64,000 nt of DNA from Chinchilla lanigera (taxonomy: Eukaryota; Chordata; Mammalia; Rodentia; Chinchillidae), in the NCBI RefSeq assembly GCF_000276665.1, contig NW_004955423.1, positions 4,181,694 through 4,245,693 on the forward strand. The letters are read 5' to 3'. Below the pieces are notes generated by a model. That model did not search any database, was not told where the DNA came from, and saw only the letters and a program-made list of their open reading frames with translations. A program made the translations under genes and the position numbers. Below are positions 1 through 10,498 of the stretch, piece after piece. Positions within the stretch are counted from its first letter, which is position 1; every line of letters starts with the position of its first letter.

Positions 1-128
1 ATACTTCATTCTCCAACAGCACAGCACCATCTTCTGTTCACTAAACACACTGTATTTGCAGCTTTTCATTTCTTTTCTCATGTCAGACTGTTTCCTCTCT
101 TCTCTGTTTTTTCGGTTCACTATAAATG

Positions 129-330
129 TCTCTTTTTCCTTTTTGTGATACTAGAGATGAAACCCAGGTCCTTCACACTGAGCTACATCCCCAGACTGTG
201 TTACTCACTCCTTATTTTAAGACAGGGTCTTGCCAAGTAATTAAATTACACAAGCCACATTTGAATTTGCAACCCCCCTGTGTCAGCCTTCCAGAATGCT
301 GGAATTATAGGCATGTGCACCGTGCCTGGC
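129..330 (-). mobile_element. B1-dID chimeric SINE
   Basis: Read on the minus strand, a B1-like part (reverse text ending in the motif TTATAGGCATGTGCACCGTG) is followed by a degenerate ID part (GAGCTACATCCCCAG in reverse at about 180-194). This B1 plus degenerate-ID order recurs through the window. The copy is old and diverged. Confidence 0.75.
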
Positions 331-364
331 TTTAAAAGTTGCTTCTTTGTAAAAGTCATCCCTT

Positions 365-565
365 AAATTCTTTTTTTTTTATTTTAAAGAGACAAAAAAC
401 CAAAAATGATACAGAATTCCAAAACAAGATGGTAGGAAATTAACAATGGTTATTATGTTGCATATTGCTATCTTCAAAGTGGTTGCTCAGATTACCAGGT
501 ACAGGCATGCAAAATTGATCAAACAGGGGAAGCACTAACAGTTCCTTTCAAAGAAGTAATTGATA
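365..565 (-). mobile_element. L1 3' UTR fragment (probable)
   Basis: The order of short matches (TTTAAAGAGA, CCAAAACAAG, ACAGGCATG, then a CTTTTC-like end) parallels the 3' end of the minus-strand L1 at 21005-21190. Similarity is patchy, so the assignment is tentative. Confidence 0.4.
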
Positions 566-782
566 GAAGTTAGTAGTACAATTACCTTAGAATTTTCTTC
601 ACTCTATATAAACTTATTAGCTGTTTCTCAGTTGCATTTCTGTTACAATTAGTGAGTAAGATATATTCTTGTCGAGTTCCTTCTTTGTATACTTTGGGTG
701 TGAAGATCCTTCATTGTGCTCTTTAGATGGCCTCTATATCGGTCACTATGTATGTTGAGCAGAAGGAGCACTAGCCATGTCA

Positions 783-825
<43 letters not shown>

Positions 826-1239
826 CAAAAAGACTTCGGTTGAAATTAGTTGCCCAGAGATTCACTTGTACAAAACCACTGTACCATACAATTATTTCAG
901 AGAGTAAGAGACAGTATTGTTAAATCCTAATTTCTCCATGATTTCCTATTTGGCCTCCAAAGAATTCCTCCTCCCCATATTCTATAGGGAATCCACAAAC
1001 ACTTAAGGAAGGAAGTCAAGAACTAGGAATTACTATCTTCTAGCAAAATAGCCAAACAAAGTAATTACTACTTGAAGGCTCTAAGGAATTTATTAGTTAC
1101 AGAGCCAGAACCATGGAAAACTGAAAACAGTTGTTATGACAGCATTGTAGAATGTGTTTTATACATATGGTGAGATATGACTCCCTGGCTATAATATAGC
1201 ACTTCAAAACCAGGTAGGAGTCTCTGGCAGTTGAAAGGA
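566..1239. other. unassigned intergenic sequence with a CA microsatellite
   Basis: No gene, exon-like signal or recognisable transposon seen apart from the (CA)n tract listed separately. Confidence 0.5.
785..822. repeat. (CA)n microsatellite
   Basis: Uninterrupted run of 19 CA units, likely length-polymorphic. Confidence 0.95.
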
Positions 1240-1475
1240 ATAGCAATAAAATAATTACTAATCTTTATTAAACCAAATATCTTAATAAGTGTTCAAAAGC
1301 ACATTACAGGTATTGACTCATCTTGTCCACCTAATAATCCTGTGATGTAGGTATGTGATCATACCCCAGCTTACCAGGGGAGGAAGCTGAGACAGTAAAC
1401 TACCCAGAGAGTAAAGTACTTGCCCCAACTCATACAACTAATAAAGGCTAGAGCCAAGATAAATCTTGGGCCAGT
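1240..1475 (+). mobile_element. MIR SINE
   Basis: Diverged MIR-like order: cell of text around ACATTACAGG, then a GAGGAAGCTGAGACAG core, then AAAGTACTTGCCCCAACTCA and GGCTAGAGCC, which are the hallmarks of the MIR core and tRNA-unrelated part. Confidence 0.6.
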
Positions 1476-1504
1476 TGGCCTGGCCCCAGACTTGTCTCCC
1501 TATC

Positions 1505-1680
1505 TTTTCAGGCACTTACTGTGCCCTACTGAGCAGCTATTGTGTGCCAGGAATTCGGGGGAACACTTTATAGGCCTTATCTCTCATCTTTACGATAGGG
1601 TAAGTTGTGCTTCTTTCCAAAAGAGGAACACTCAAGAGAATTAAAGTAATGCACCCCATGTTATACAAGCAGCAATTGCT
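1505..1680 (+). mobile_element. MIR SINE, second copy
   Basis: Starts with the MIR-like phrase TGTGCCAGGAATTC, followed by an AAGAGGAACACTCAAGAG core and TAAAGTAATGCACCCCATG. It directly follows the previous MIR in the same orientation. Confidence 0.55.
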
Positions 1681-2290
1681 TGCTCCATATTCATGGTAAA
1701 TATTATAAAGTCAGGCTTAAATCTACTGATGTATGGAACTAACCTTGTAGACCCAACATTACCATCCAGGTCTTCAGATTTAAAAATAAAAAAGGCTTTA
1801 CTAAGCTATAGACATTTTAAATAGCTCGATAGAATGTGATCAAAGAGAACCACATATGAAAAGAACTGGTCATGAATGCTTTGTCTTGTACTCCAGACCT
1901 TCCTCAGATTAGAAAAACTGATTAGTTTGCATGAGTTTCCTTTCCAAGAAACTAAGGTAAAGTTCCAAATTCAAAAATGCATTCAAAATGTACCACCAGT
2001 CACCTTCCTTCTTGGGCTATGTATTGGAGTACAATTTTCTGGAAAACAAGAGTCATTTCCTTATAGGAGCTCAGCTAAAACTCTAAATGATAGCCATTCA
2101 TTTTATCTTACTAATGTGCTACATACAGCCCATCATAAATTTTAATTTACTGAGTAAATAAAGGCAAGCTGGCTGTGACATCTGTCCATCCCTCTGACTG
2201 CCAAAATCAACAAGGTCTACAAGGAGTTGATTCTTCGGCTAGCACATACCAATCTTGTTAAGTAGGTCACCCCACCTGAGCTGTGCCCCT
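1681..2290. other. unassigned intergenic sequence
   Basis: No gene or recognisable repeat seen. The short open frame at 1876..2145 has no family signature and is not called. Confidence 0.45.
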
Positions 2291-2294
2291 CCCA

Positions 2295-2395
2295 CCAGAA
2301 AATGAGCCCCTCAAGATTGGAAATCTCTTCTTTGTGTCTCCAGCCCTCTGGCACCATATATGGCACATTTAAAATGTTTGTGGAATGAATCAAAA
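2295..2395 (+). mobile_element. L2 LINE 3' end
   Basis: Shows the L2 tail order: TGAGCCCCTCAAGATTGG, then TCTCCAGCCC, GGCACCATATATGGCACA and a TTTGTGGAATGAAT terminus. Confidence 0.6.
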
Positions 2396-2820
2396 AGAAA
2401 CAGACCCATAGCCAGATCTTGTATTCATATGGGTTCTATTAGACCTTAAAGCAACACCTAGAAATAAAAACACAGACAAACATCGTTTAAACACACGTGT
2501 ATGCAGTCCAGCCCTGGTGATGTAAGTCCTTTCTCCGCAACATGCCGTTTTCAAACTGAAACAGGCACAACCCCAGGATAGCCAGGAGAGGGCACCACAC
2601 ACCAAATGTAGTCAACATTTGACTTCAGAATTTGAGCAATCCCCGTTCTACTAATATGCAGATTCCAAAATGGACACCTGGAAGAGAATAGCCTCTGGGG
2701 CTGTGCCCCTCACATACCTACATTTCTGTTTTGGTATAATCATAAGTATAGATGGTCCTTGTTTGCCTCATTTCATTAGTGGGTTTTTGTCGTTCTTGCT
2801 GGTTAGTTGGTGTTATTTGT

Positions 2821-2998
2821 TGCAGTATGGGGATAGATCCTAGGGATACTCTACCATAGAGCTACATCTCCACTCCTTGTTATATTTTTTTTGAGGCAGA
2901 GTTTTGCTAAATTGCCTAGGCTGGCCTTGAATTTGTAATCTTCCTGCCTCAGCATCCCAAATAGCTAGAATTACAGGCAAGTGCCACCACACCTAGCT
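2821..2998 (-). mobile_element. B1-dID chimeric SINE
   Basis: Minus-strand element with degenerate ID (AGAGCTACATCTCCACTCC in + text) followed by a B1-like body (TTGCCTAGGCTGGCCTTGAA, CTGCCTCAGCATCCC, TACAGGCAAGTGCCACCAC). Confidence 0.8.
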
Positions 2999-3411
2999 AG
3001 ACTGCATTTTTAGAGATAACTTTGAAAGCACGCTATGATGACGAATGCTTCTTGGAATGGTAAATTAGAAAAGTAAGATACAAAATCGCATATGCAGTCT
3101 GATAAGTGCTATGTTCATAATTTTTTTTGAATGGTAAAGTACAGAAGTCAAATGGAAAAAATATCCCAAAGCCTGTCTAGTGATTCTTTTTTAAATAATA
3201 TTTATGTACATATGCATGCATATTTATTCTTATACCTTTTCCAAATCTCATGAGCACTTTGATAATAGTAAACATATATTTTAGATAAAATAAGATGTAA
3301 TACTTATTAACAAGTGTTTATAAAAATTTTTTTAGTCAAGTACTGTATTTCCTTTTCTGGAGATACAGTTAATGGCAGGTGTTGGAAGGGGGTATGCTAG
3401 TAGCCACTTAG
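2999..3411. other. AT-rich unassigned intergenic sequence
   Basis: AT-rich, with no recognised gene or repeat. Confidence 0.45.
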
Positions 3412-3510
3412 GTCAGTGGCTCTTGATCTGAGTCCACTCTGGAATCACCCAGAGCACTTTTATTAAGTGCCAATACTCAAGTCTCTTGTCAGGGATTCTA
3501 ATTTGATGAT
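3412..3510 (+). mobile_element. MER5-type hAT DNA transposon fragment
   Basis: Begins GTCAGTGGCTCTTGATC, matching the CAGTGGTTCTCAAC terminus of MER5-type elements. TGGAATCACCCAGAGCACTT and CAGGGATTCTAATTTGAT follow in the expected order. Non-autonomous and old. Confidence 0.7.
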
Positions 3511-4221
3511 AAACCTAAAACTGTCACCAATGTTTAATTATTTTCAAGTTTACAAGACAGACACTATTTGGAATAAGTTGTTCTGTGTTTTAGTTAACGT
3601 GTACTTGAGAAAATATCAGGTCTGCAAAAGAACTTTAGAGACTGGATAACCTCACATGACCTGAGTGATCTTCACTGGAAAAAAGCAGAACAACTACACT
3701 GACTCGGGGCTGGTACAGACATGTGTACATCTTACAGCTCTAACAGCTGACCTGGTGCCAATCCTGCCTCTGACTACTCTACAGCCTTGCAAGATAATTA
3801 GCTAACGACACTAAGGGGCTTTTGAACTTGAAACATGAAGTATAAAAGCTACATGCATGAAACACACGGAGGTCTTCCCCTTGCCAATCCTTCTCAACCA
3901 GAGAACACGTGGTGCATCTTTTGGATAATTTCTCTTTTGCAACTAAAATCTTCCTGAGATTTAATCTGAGAGAGACCAAAGGAGTTATTCTTTAAGTGAC
4001 TTTTCTGTAAATCAAAGATCTATGAAGATGACCCTTTTCACTGTCTCAGAAGTGAGGCTCCTACCTCAACAAAGCATCATATTGTTGTGTAATTTTTGTA
4101 TGAACAAAGTTTAGGCAATTGGCTGCTTTGCGTGGAATGGAAGAGGTTCATACTAGGTGGCCCCATAGGTATGCCCCACACATCATCTTTTGGGTGTTTT
4201 GTTGCATGTTTGGTTTTTGGT
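3511..4221. other. unassigned intergenic sequence
   Basis: No gene, exon-like signal or repeat recognised. Confidence 0.45.
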
Positions 4222-4302
4222 TTGAGATGAGGGTCTTGTTATGTTGCCGGACCAGTCTCCAACTTGTAGGCTAAAGATATCCTCCTGCCTCAGCTCCAGA
4301 GT
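4222..4302 (-). mobile_element. B1-like SINE fragment
   Basis: Partial reverse B1: GAGATGAGGGTCTTGTTATG, then ATCCTCCTGCCTCAGCTCC. The 3' half in + text is missing. Confidence 0.6.
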
Positions 4303-4650
4303 TTTAACACAAGTTTGTTTAATCCAAGTTTTTGTGTGCAGGTAATAAACCACAAAGTAGAAAAAAAACCTCCAAGGAAAAGCAGAAGAATTTTCTCCCA
4401 CCTGTGTGATTCCAACTGGGTCAGGAAAACTCTGTTCCACAGGTGTGAGATCACCTGGGGTGTACTTCCACTGCACTCTTTTCTGTCTTCTTGGTTTAGC
4501 ATCTTAGTCAATAGCAATTCATTCTATAATATGGAAACAAGCATGTATTGTAGGCTACCTTCCTTCTCCCAATGTTTAATAGCAATAATTGCATTTTATT
4601 TCCTTTATTGGAGCTAAATGTATATTTTTAAATAAGTAGTCTAATTTATT

Positions 4651-4807
4651 GTTTCTTTTTTTTAATCTTTGAGACAGGGTCTTGCTATGTAGTTCAGGCT
4701 GGTCTTGAACTCACTATGTAGTCCAGGCTGGCATCAAACTCACAGTGATCCTCCTGCCTCAGCCTCCCGAGTGCTGGGGTTACAAGCATGTGCCACCATC
4801 CCTAGCT
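4651..4807 (-). mobile_element. B1-like SINE with internal duplication
   Basis: Complete reverse B1 with T-rich left end (A-tail in reverse), GAGACAGGGTCTTGCTATGT, and GTGCTGGGGTTACAAGCATG. The phrase TTGAACTCACTATGTAG next to a second CAGGCTGG block shows the internal duplication usual in rodent B1. Confidence 0.85.
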
Positions 4808-5139
4808 TTATTTCTCTTCTGTCGGCCACACTTTGCCACTGACAAAATCATTGGTATTTACATTGTACACCACAATAATTTTTAAAATTCCTACTTTATA
4901 GGTTGGCTTTAGAAATTAAAACCTATATAGCTCCTTCTGAGAGTACAGTACGGCAGGGGGAAGGGGTGACTTTGCATTGGAGAATGCTGCAAACATTAGC
5001 TCCATCAGGTGACCAGGCCCTCAACAGTGATAAGTCAGGCATAGAGCATGGAACCTCCATTTGATATGATAACAAATGGTACTTTACCTTTGTGGTTCCT
5101 CCTATAGAATCAACAATGACAGTCTAGTCGCAACACCAA
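4808..5139. other. unassigned intergenic sequence
   Basis: No gene or recognisable repeat. Confidence 0.45.
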
Positions 5140-5505
5140 TGTCAGCGGAGGGACATTTTACCACACATCTAAAGTAATCCTCCAAAGTGTCAGGGAACAT
5201 GTTTCAAGTTCTGAGAAACAGTCACTAGCAAGAGGAGCCTGAAGAGATAAGATAACTAAATGTAATGAGGTATCTCAATGGGATCCTGAAATAGAAAAAG
5301 GCATTAGGTAAAAAGTAAAGAAATTTGTGTAAAGTATGGACATGGGTTAATAGCAACGAATTAATAATAATGCACTCATTGTAATAAATGGACCACACTA
5401 ATGTAAAATTTAGAATAGGGGAAACTGAATGTAGGGTAGATAGGAACTCTCTGTACTATCTTTGCAATTTTTCTGTAAATCTAAAAACAGCTCTAAAAAA
5501 GAAAG
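5140..5505 (+). mobile_element. ancient L1M-type LINE 3' end
   Basis: Contains the ordered phrases GGGATCCTGAAATAGAAAAA, AGGGGAAACTGAATG and GGAACTCTCTGTACTATCTT, then TTTTTCTGTAAATCTAAAA. This is a widespread old mammalian 3' end that I attribute to L1M; the exact family name is uncertain. Confidence 0.55.
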
Positions 5506-5506
5506 A

Positions 5507-5634
5507 TTTTTTATTTTTGTTTTTGAGACAGGCCTTGCTCTATAATTCAAGCTGCATTTGAACTCACTATGTAGCCCAGGCTGGCCTTGAACTCCTGAGT
5601 GCTGGGACTACAGGCAGGTACCACCACACCCAGC
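5507..5634 (-). mobile_element. B1-like SINE
   Basis: Reverse B1: TTTTTGAGACAGGCCTTGCT, TGTAGCCCAGGCTGGCCTTG, GAGTGCTGGGACTACAGGCA, ending ACCACACCCAGC. Confidence 0.85.
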
Positions 5635-6296
5635 AATAAAAATAAAGTTTTTAAAAATATAAAAATAATGGAAAACAACAAATATACTGCAAATACTCTC
5701 TGATAATCGCTATAAGCATTTTTCAATATTAACAGAGTCAGATGATGGTTTTTCCATAGAACTAATGTCACAACCCCTGGGTTTCCCAGACAAAGCTAAT
5801 TCTAGCCCCAAGGGATTGTTTTTCTTACAGTTCATCAATTGCTCGCATTCATGTTTGCTTGAGGTTTGTTCATGTATGGTTTATTGCTCAGAAATTTTTT
5901 ATCTCAAGTTTCTAATTGTCAATTTATCTTGTATATTGCAGCCTGTGGCATTTTCTGCTGGTTTTATCTTACCAGGAAAAAGAATGCAGAAAGTTTTTTA
6001 CATGCCTAAGACATGAGAACATTAGGCTCCTTTCTGACCATTTTAACCATTAACTTTCCCTTTTTACTTTCTTCTAAAAGTTTGTTGAAGTCTCATCTGT
6101 TGGTTTCTACCCCTCCCCGACATACTTTCCTTGTTTCTGCGCTGCCTGCTCTTATCTCTGTGGAAGCACGGGAAGAGATATGTACATATTGGTTTTTTCT
6201 CTAGAAAGAGAAGCCTACTGCACCTTCTGTACAGTTTCATCAAAGGTGCTTCAAGTAAGTTTAATACTACTGGAAATCTGGCTTAAACAAAGACTA
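5635..6296. other. unassigned intergenic sequence
   Basis: Several short open frames (up to 83 codons) without recognisable domains; none called as a gene. Confidence 0.45.
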
Positions 6297-6410
6297 TGGT
6301 GGCACCCACCTGTAATTCTAGCTACTCAAAAGGCTGAGGCAGGAGGACACAGCTGTAACCCAGGAGTTCAAAGGCAGCCTGGGCAACATAGTGAAACTTT
6401 GACTCAAAAT
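6297..6410 (+). mobile_element. B1-like SINE
   Basis: Forward B1: GTGGCACCCACCTGTAATTC, AAGGCTGAGGCAGGAGGAC, GGCAGCCTGGGCAACATAGT, AACTTTGACTCAAAA. Its tail has become the adjacent GAT/GGT microsatellite. Confidence 0.8.
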
Positions 6411-6434
6411 GATGATGATGGTGGTGGTGGTGGT
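6411..6434. repeat. (GAT)n/(GGT)n microsatellite
   Basis: Trinucleotide run grown from the A-rich tail of the preceding B1. Confidence 0.85.
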
Positions 6435-7037
6435 ATACAGTGTCTCACTCTGAATTATATGACCTTAATGAGAGAGTAATGGTTGGACTGGGGTTATAGC
6501 AGTGTTCTGCCATGCCCAGTTCACTTTAATTTTTAAAACAAAGTAGTGAGTAAAAAGTCATTTGCTTTGTCCTACAGTGGCCTCTAAAACTACTCATTGT
6601 TCAAGGAACCACGAGAGGATAAAACCAAAAGGCCTAGCAACAAAGTCTTATTTAACCTACAAAAGTCATGGCGCTCGTATACTGCAACCATCTCTCTGAA
6701 TGCCATGTTGAAAATGTGTCCCTTCCAGGAGCCAGCTCTGTGATGCAGAGAGCGCCCCTCTGCCTGCTTCTACTGAGTTGCTAATTTATCTGAAAACAAG
6801 GACAGCTGTAACTCAGCAAAATTTCTTACATACGAGGGACGGCCCTCATCTCCTCTAGCAAATTCTCTCCATCCTTCCAGAGGCCTCTTAAACTGTACTT
6901 TGAGTTCATTATTCAGTACTAGGATCTTCTAAGTTTTTACTTGAGAATATTGGTAAATGTGACTTAAAAGTTAAACTCTACATTGAGAGAAAGTCTGTCT
7001 TGTGGCTCGAATGAAATGCTCCAAAGTCTCCAAATGC
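6435..7037. other. unassigned intergenic sequence
   Basis: No gene seen; nothing recognisable apart from a faint ID-like stretch near 6481-6525. Confidence 0.4.
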
Positions 7038-7110
7038 GGCTGGGAGTGTAGCTCAGTGGTAGAGAGCACGCTCAGCATGCACAAGGCCTGAGCTTCAATC
7101 CCAGACCTTA
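7038..7110 (+). mobile_element. old ID-type SINE
   Basis: GGCTGGGAGTGTAGCTCAGT (A-box region) and GAGCTTCAATCCCAG (B-box region) in tRNA-like spacing. No clean A-tail remains. Confidence 0.75.
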
Positions 7111-7574
7111 CCCCCCAGATGAAGAAAACCAGATGGGAGGGGCGGCCACAACAATCACAATATCTTATAGGCTCGTATGAAACTGCCAAAATGCAACTCA
7201 CTCCGATACGTAACCAATACACACTAAGAAAAAAAGTGTAGGTAAATCTCAAATAATTTGCCCTCAGAACAAATGAATCTCTAAAAGGGTGACGAGACAC
7301 CCAAAGAAAATTTAAAAATGAATATGTGGTTAAGAGATAGCTGGTTATTATAGATTTATTAATAGCATGAAATCTTGGCATTAGAAAAATACGATGGACA
7401 AGTTGGGAAAGCAAAATACAGATTGGATAACAAATGAGCTTAGTGTGCAACAATTTTGTTACATCACTAGGTTAATTTTGTGCCCACACATAAGGCCTTT
7501 TGCAGCCACCAAGGAAAACTGACAAAGTGCGTGAGGAGTGGACAGAAACTAAAGCACAGAACCACCTATACAGC

Positions 7575-7775
7575 CAGCATTTGGGTCCTGGCTCCACTGA
7601 AGATGGAGTACATTTTAACAAGTTTCATTCAGAGATAGTTTCTGCATCTATAAAAAGGAATTGCAGTGGTGTCCCAAAGGTCAAAATTGTGAGGATTAAG
7701 TGAAATAATCCATTTAGCACAGTGTCTGATACACAGTAAGCACTTAATAAACATTCTCATCATCATTATTCTGGC
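7575..7775 (-). mobile_element. MIR SINE
   Basis: Reverse MIR: TTTCTGCATCTATAAAAAG, GTGAGGATTAAGTGAAATAA, TTTAGCACAGTGTCTGATAC, AGTAAGCACTTAATAAA. Confidence 0.85.
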
Positions 7776-7900
7776 TTTTGACAATCTACTTTTCCTTTCT
7801 CCCTTTAGGAGCCTCAGTGTCAGTGTTAAAAGGGGTCTAACACGTGTGTATGAGCATTTGCGTGCACATGTGAATGTGTTCTTTCTAAAAGCAATGTACA

Positions 7901-8062
7901 GCCAGGCATGGTGGTGCTAGCTGCTTGGGAGGCTGAGGCAGGAGGATTGAAAGTGTAAGGCCAGCCTACCCAATTTAGCACCCTGTCCTGTCTCAGAATA
8001 AAATGTAAAAAAGGTAGCTCAGTGATAGATTGTCTCTGACCTTGATGCCCACTACTGTGAAA
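7901..8062 (+). mobile_element. B1-dID chimeric SINE
   Basis: Forward B1 (GCCAGGCATGGTGGTGCTAG, GAGGCTGAGGCAGGAGGATT, CCTGTCTCAGAATAAAA) runs straight into a truncated ID-like part (GGTAGCTCAGTGATAGA), which loses its B box. Confidence 0.75.
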
Positions 8063-8483
8063 CAAAACAAGAACGGTGTTTTCACTCTGGACAGACTTTT
8101 GTAGATTTCTCACTTACAGGGAGATATGTATCTTAATATATATATATATTCTAATATATTCCTTTTCTCCCACATTTCCCAATTAAATTTTTAAAAATTT
8201 AAGATGGCATTTTAAATTTCACATTCACTGCACGAAGACATACAAATACAGCAAATTCTGTAATCCAAGACAACAAAGATGTCTTTTGATTAATTCAATG
8301 ATATAATTAATACATAGCTGACAGTTTTCATAGCATTGAAATTGCATATGCACTCATCACTAAAGCTAGACTGGACCACTATTTAATCTGTCTATCTCTC
8401 TTTCTTTCTCTCCAAAACTAATTCATAGGGTTTATTAAAATTAAAAACTTTACCTATTTGGAAAACATAATTTAAAAATAAAA
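8063..8483. other. AT-rich unassigned intergenic sequence
   Basis: Includes a short (TA)n run near 8137-8150. No gene or transposon recognised. Confidence 0.45.
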
Positions 8484-8625
8484 AGGTTGGTGCATTCCTG
8501 TTATCCCAGCACTCAGGAGGGTGCAGCAGGAGGACTGTTGCAAATTCAAGGCCAGCCTGGGCTGAATAGTGAGCTCAAGACAACCCTGAACTACACAGTA
8601 AGACCCTGTCTCAAGAAACAAAAGA
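8484..8625 (+). mobile_element. B1-like SINE
   Basis: Forward B1: TTATCCCAGCACTCAGGAGG, AAGGCCAGCCTGGGCTGAAT, AGACCCTGTCTCAAGAAACA with an A-rich tail. Confidence 0.8.
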
Positions 8626-8642
8626 ACAAGAACAAAAAAAGG

Positions 8643-9252
8643 CAAGCCAGATACTGGGAGGAAATATTTGTGATCCCCATATTCCTAACAAAGAAACTGC
8701 ATCTAAAATATAATGGACTCTTCCCAAAAGAGTGAAAGATATTATATTTCAGTGACACATGAATACTTTTGTTTACAGCAGCACAATTTATAATAGCTAA
8801 ATCTTGAAAGTGGCCATATCCACAGATGAACGGATAAAGAAAATGTGGTGTTTTTACACAATGGAATACTACTCTGCCGTAAAGAAAGACAAACTTGTAC
8901 CATTTGTAGGGTAGTGGATGCAATTTAAGACCATAACATTAAGTGAAGTAAATCAGATATACTTTCAAATTTGCCCACAAGCTGAAATAGCACATGGTTT
9001 CTTTTATATGAGAAACCCAAAGTATAAATAAATTGAAGATCAAAATAAAAGACATATAATGGGAAACATGGAGATAGATCTTTTGCAAATTGGGGAAGAG
9101 GAAAAAGAGATAGAGGGAAAGAGAGCGGAAGTAGGGAAAGGGGAGATAAAAAGAATTAAGATTGTTACGTGTATTCACCAACTTCCCACGATGAATGTAC
9201 TCATTCTGTACTACAAACTCGTACTGAAAAAATTAAAAGGAATTTTAAAATG
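8643..9252 (+). mobile_element. L1 fragment, ORF2 end and 3' UTR
   Basis: Matches the L1 ORF2 C-terminal end and 3' UTR: TACAGCAGCACAATTTATAA, AGATGAACGGATAAAGAAAA, ACACAATGGAATACTACTCT. The purine-rich stretch at 9085-9150 and an AAAATTAAAAGG-type end follow. Internally deleted; no open reading frame. Confidence 0.75.
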
Positions 9253-9261
9253 AATGAAATA

Positions 9262-9990
9262 CATAGAGCTCTTACGCCTCACTAATAGGGTAACAACAGC
9301 CTACTTTTTAAATGGGAAACAAAGTTGAACATACGTGTAATAAAATATATTAATGGACAAATGATTGTGAGATACAGAGATGCAAAGTAAAACCATTATT
9401 ATGCATTTCTATGCATCCAGTAGAAAGACTAAAATAGACAAATGGACTAACTGATACTGTGACACTGATGGCAGATAATACTGATGATGTAAAATAGCAC
9501 AACCACTTTGCAAAATAGTTTGGCAGTTTCTTATGAATTTTGTATGCAAGAGAAGTAAAAATGTCACATAGAGAATTCACAAAAGTTCCTAGTAACTTTA
9601 TTTATAATAAAAAATTGGACATTATCCATATATCCATCAAAAAATGACTATATAAACTATGGCACATCCACACAATGGAGCACTATTAAGCACTTTTTAA
9701 AATGAACTACTGAGAAAGGCAACTGTATAGATGAATCCTAAGTGAAAGTAGACAAGACTCAAAAAATACATCTATATCATTCCCCATATGTGAAATTCTA
9801 CAAGATGTTCATAGTGTATACTTACAGGGAACAATAGTGCCCCCAGGTTAGGGTAGGGATGGATACTGGCATGAGAAGACTTTTTAAGGTGACAGAAAAT
9901 TTCTATAGCTCAATTGTGATAGGAGTTACACGGGTGAAGATAGATGTTTTTCAAAACTCATCAAACTATAATTTTAACTGATGGTTTCAT
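9262..9990 (+). mobile_element. older L1M fragment
   Basis: Contains AACCACTTTGCAAAATAGTT, TGGCACATCCACACAATGGA and the L1M 3' UTR phrases GTTACACGGGTGAAGATA and TTTTTCAAAACTCATCAAAC. Diverged and non-coding. Confidence 0.7.
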
Positions 9991-10498
9991 TTTATTATAA
10001 ATAACTATAACTTTCAATAAGGTTAATTTTATATTAATATTATTTATGTAATTTATATAAATTTATTTATACAAATAACAATAATTTTCATAAGGTTAAT
10101 TTTGAAAAATTAATACAGTTACCTTTTTAAAAAACAGAGAACTGCTAAATATCATTGGCAAATTGGTTATAAAAGCAAAAAATGGGAAGTAACGTAGTAT
10201 TAATTAGCAGATGTTCAGTGAAGTCAATTTTGAGTTTATACTATAGACAAAAGGTTGAGGTAATACTATGTATTTGATGTGGATGCTTATGATAAATAGA
10301 GTAAAAAGACAGATAATTTAACAGTATTTATAGCATGATATCACTTACATAAGTATGTTCTATGTCCTGTGTATATGTGTATATTTACATGTCTGTAATT
10401 TTACAAGGGATCTATACTACTCAATAGAGCAGTTAATGAGGAGATTAACTATCAAATGAGGGATTGTTTTTTATGTTCCCATTTTCAGTGTTGAATTT
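9991..10498. other. AT-rich unassigned intergenic sequence
   Basis: Very AT-rich; ATAAGGTTAATTTT occurs twice (near 10017 and 10092). Possibly decayed LINE, but not assignable by eye. Confidence 0.4.

Noticed and set aside
6971..7453. 160-codon minus-strand open frame.
   Set aside because: Overlaps an old ID SINE at 7038-7110; no domain or conserved motif; chance frame.
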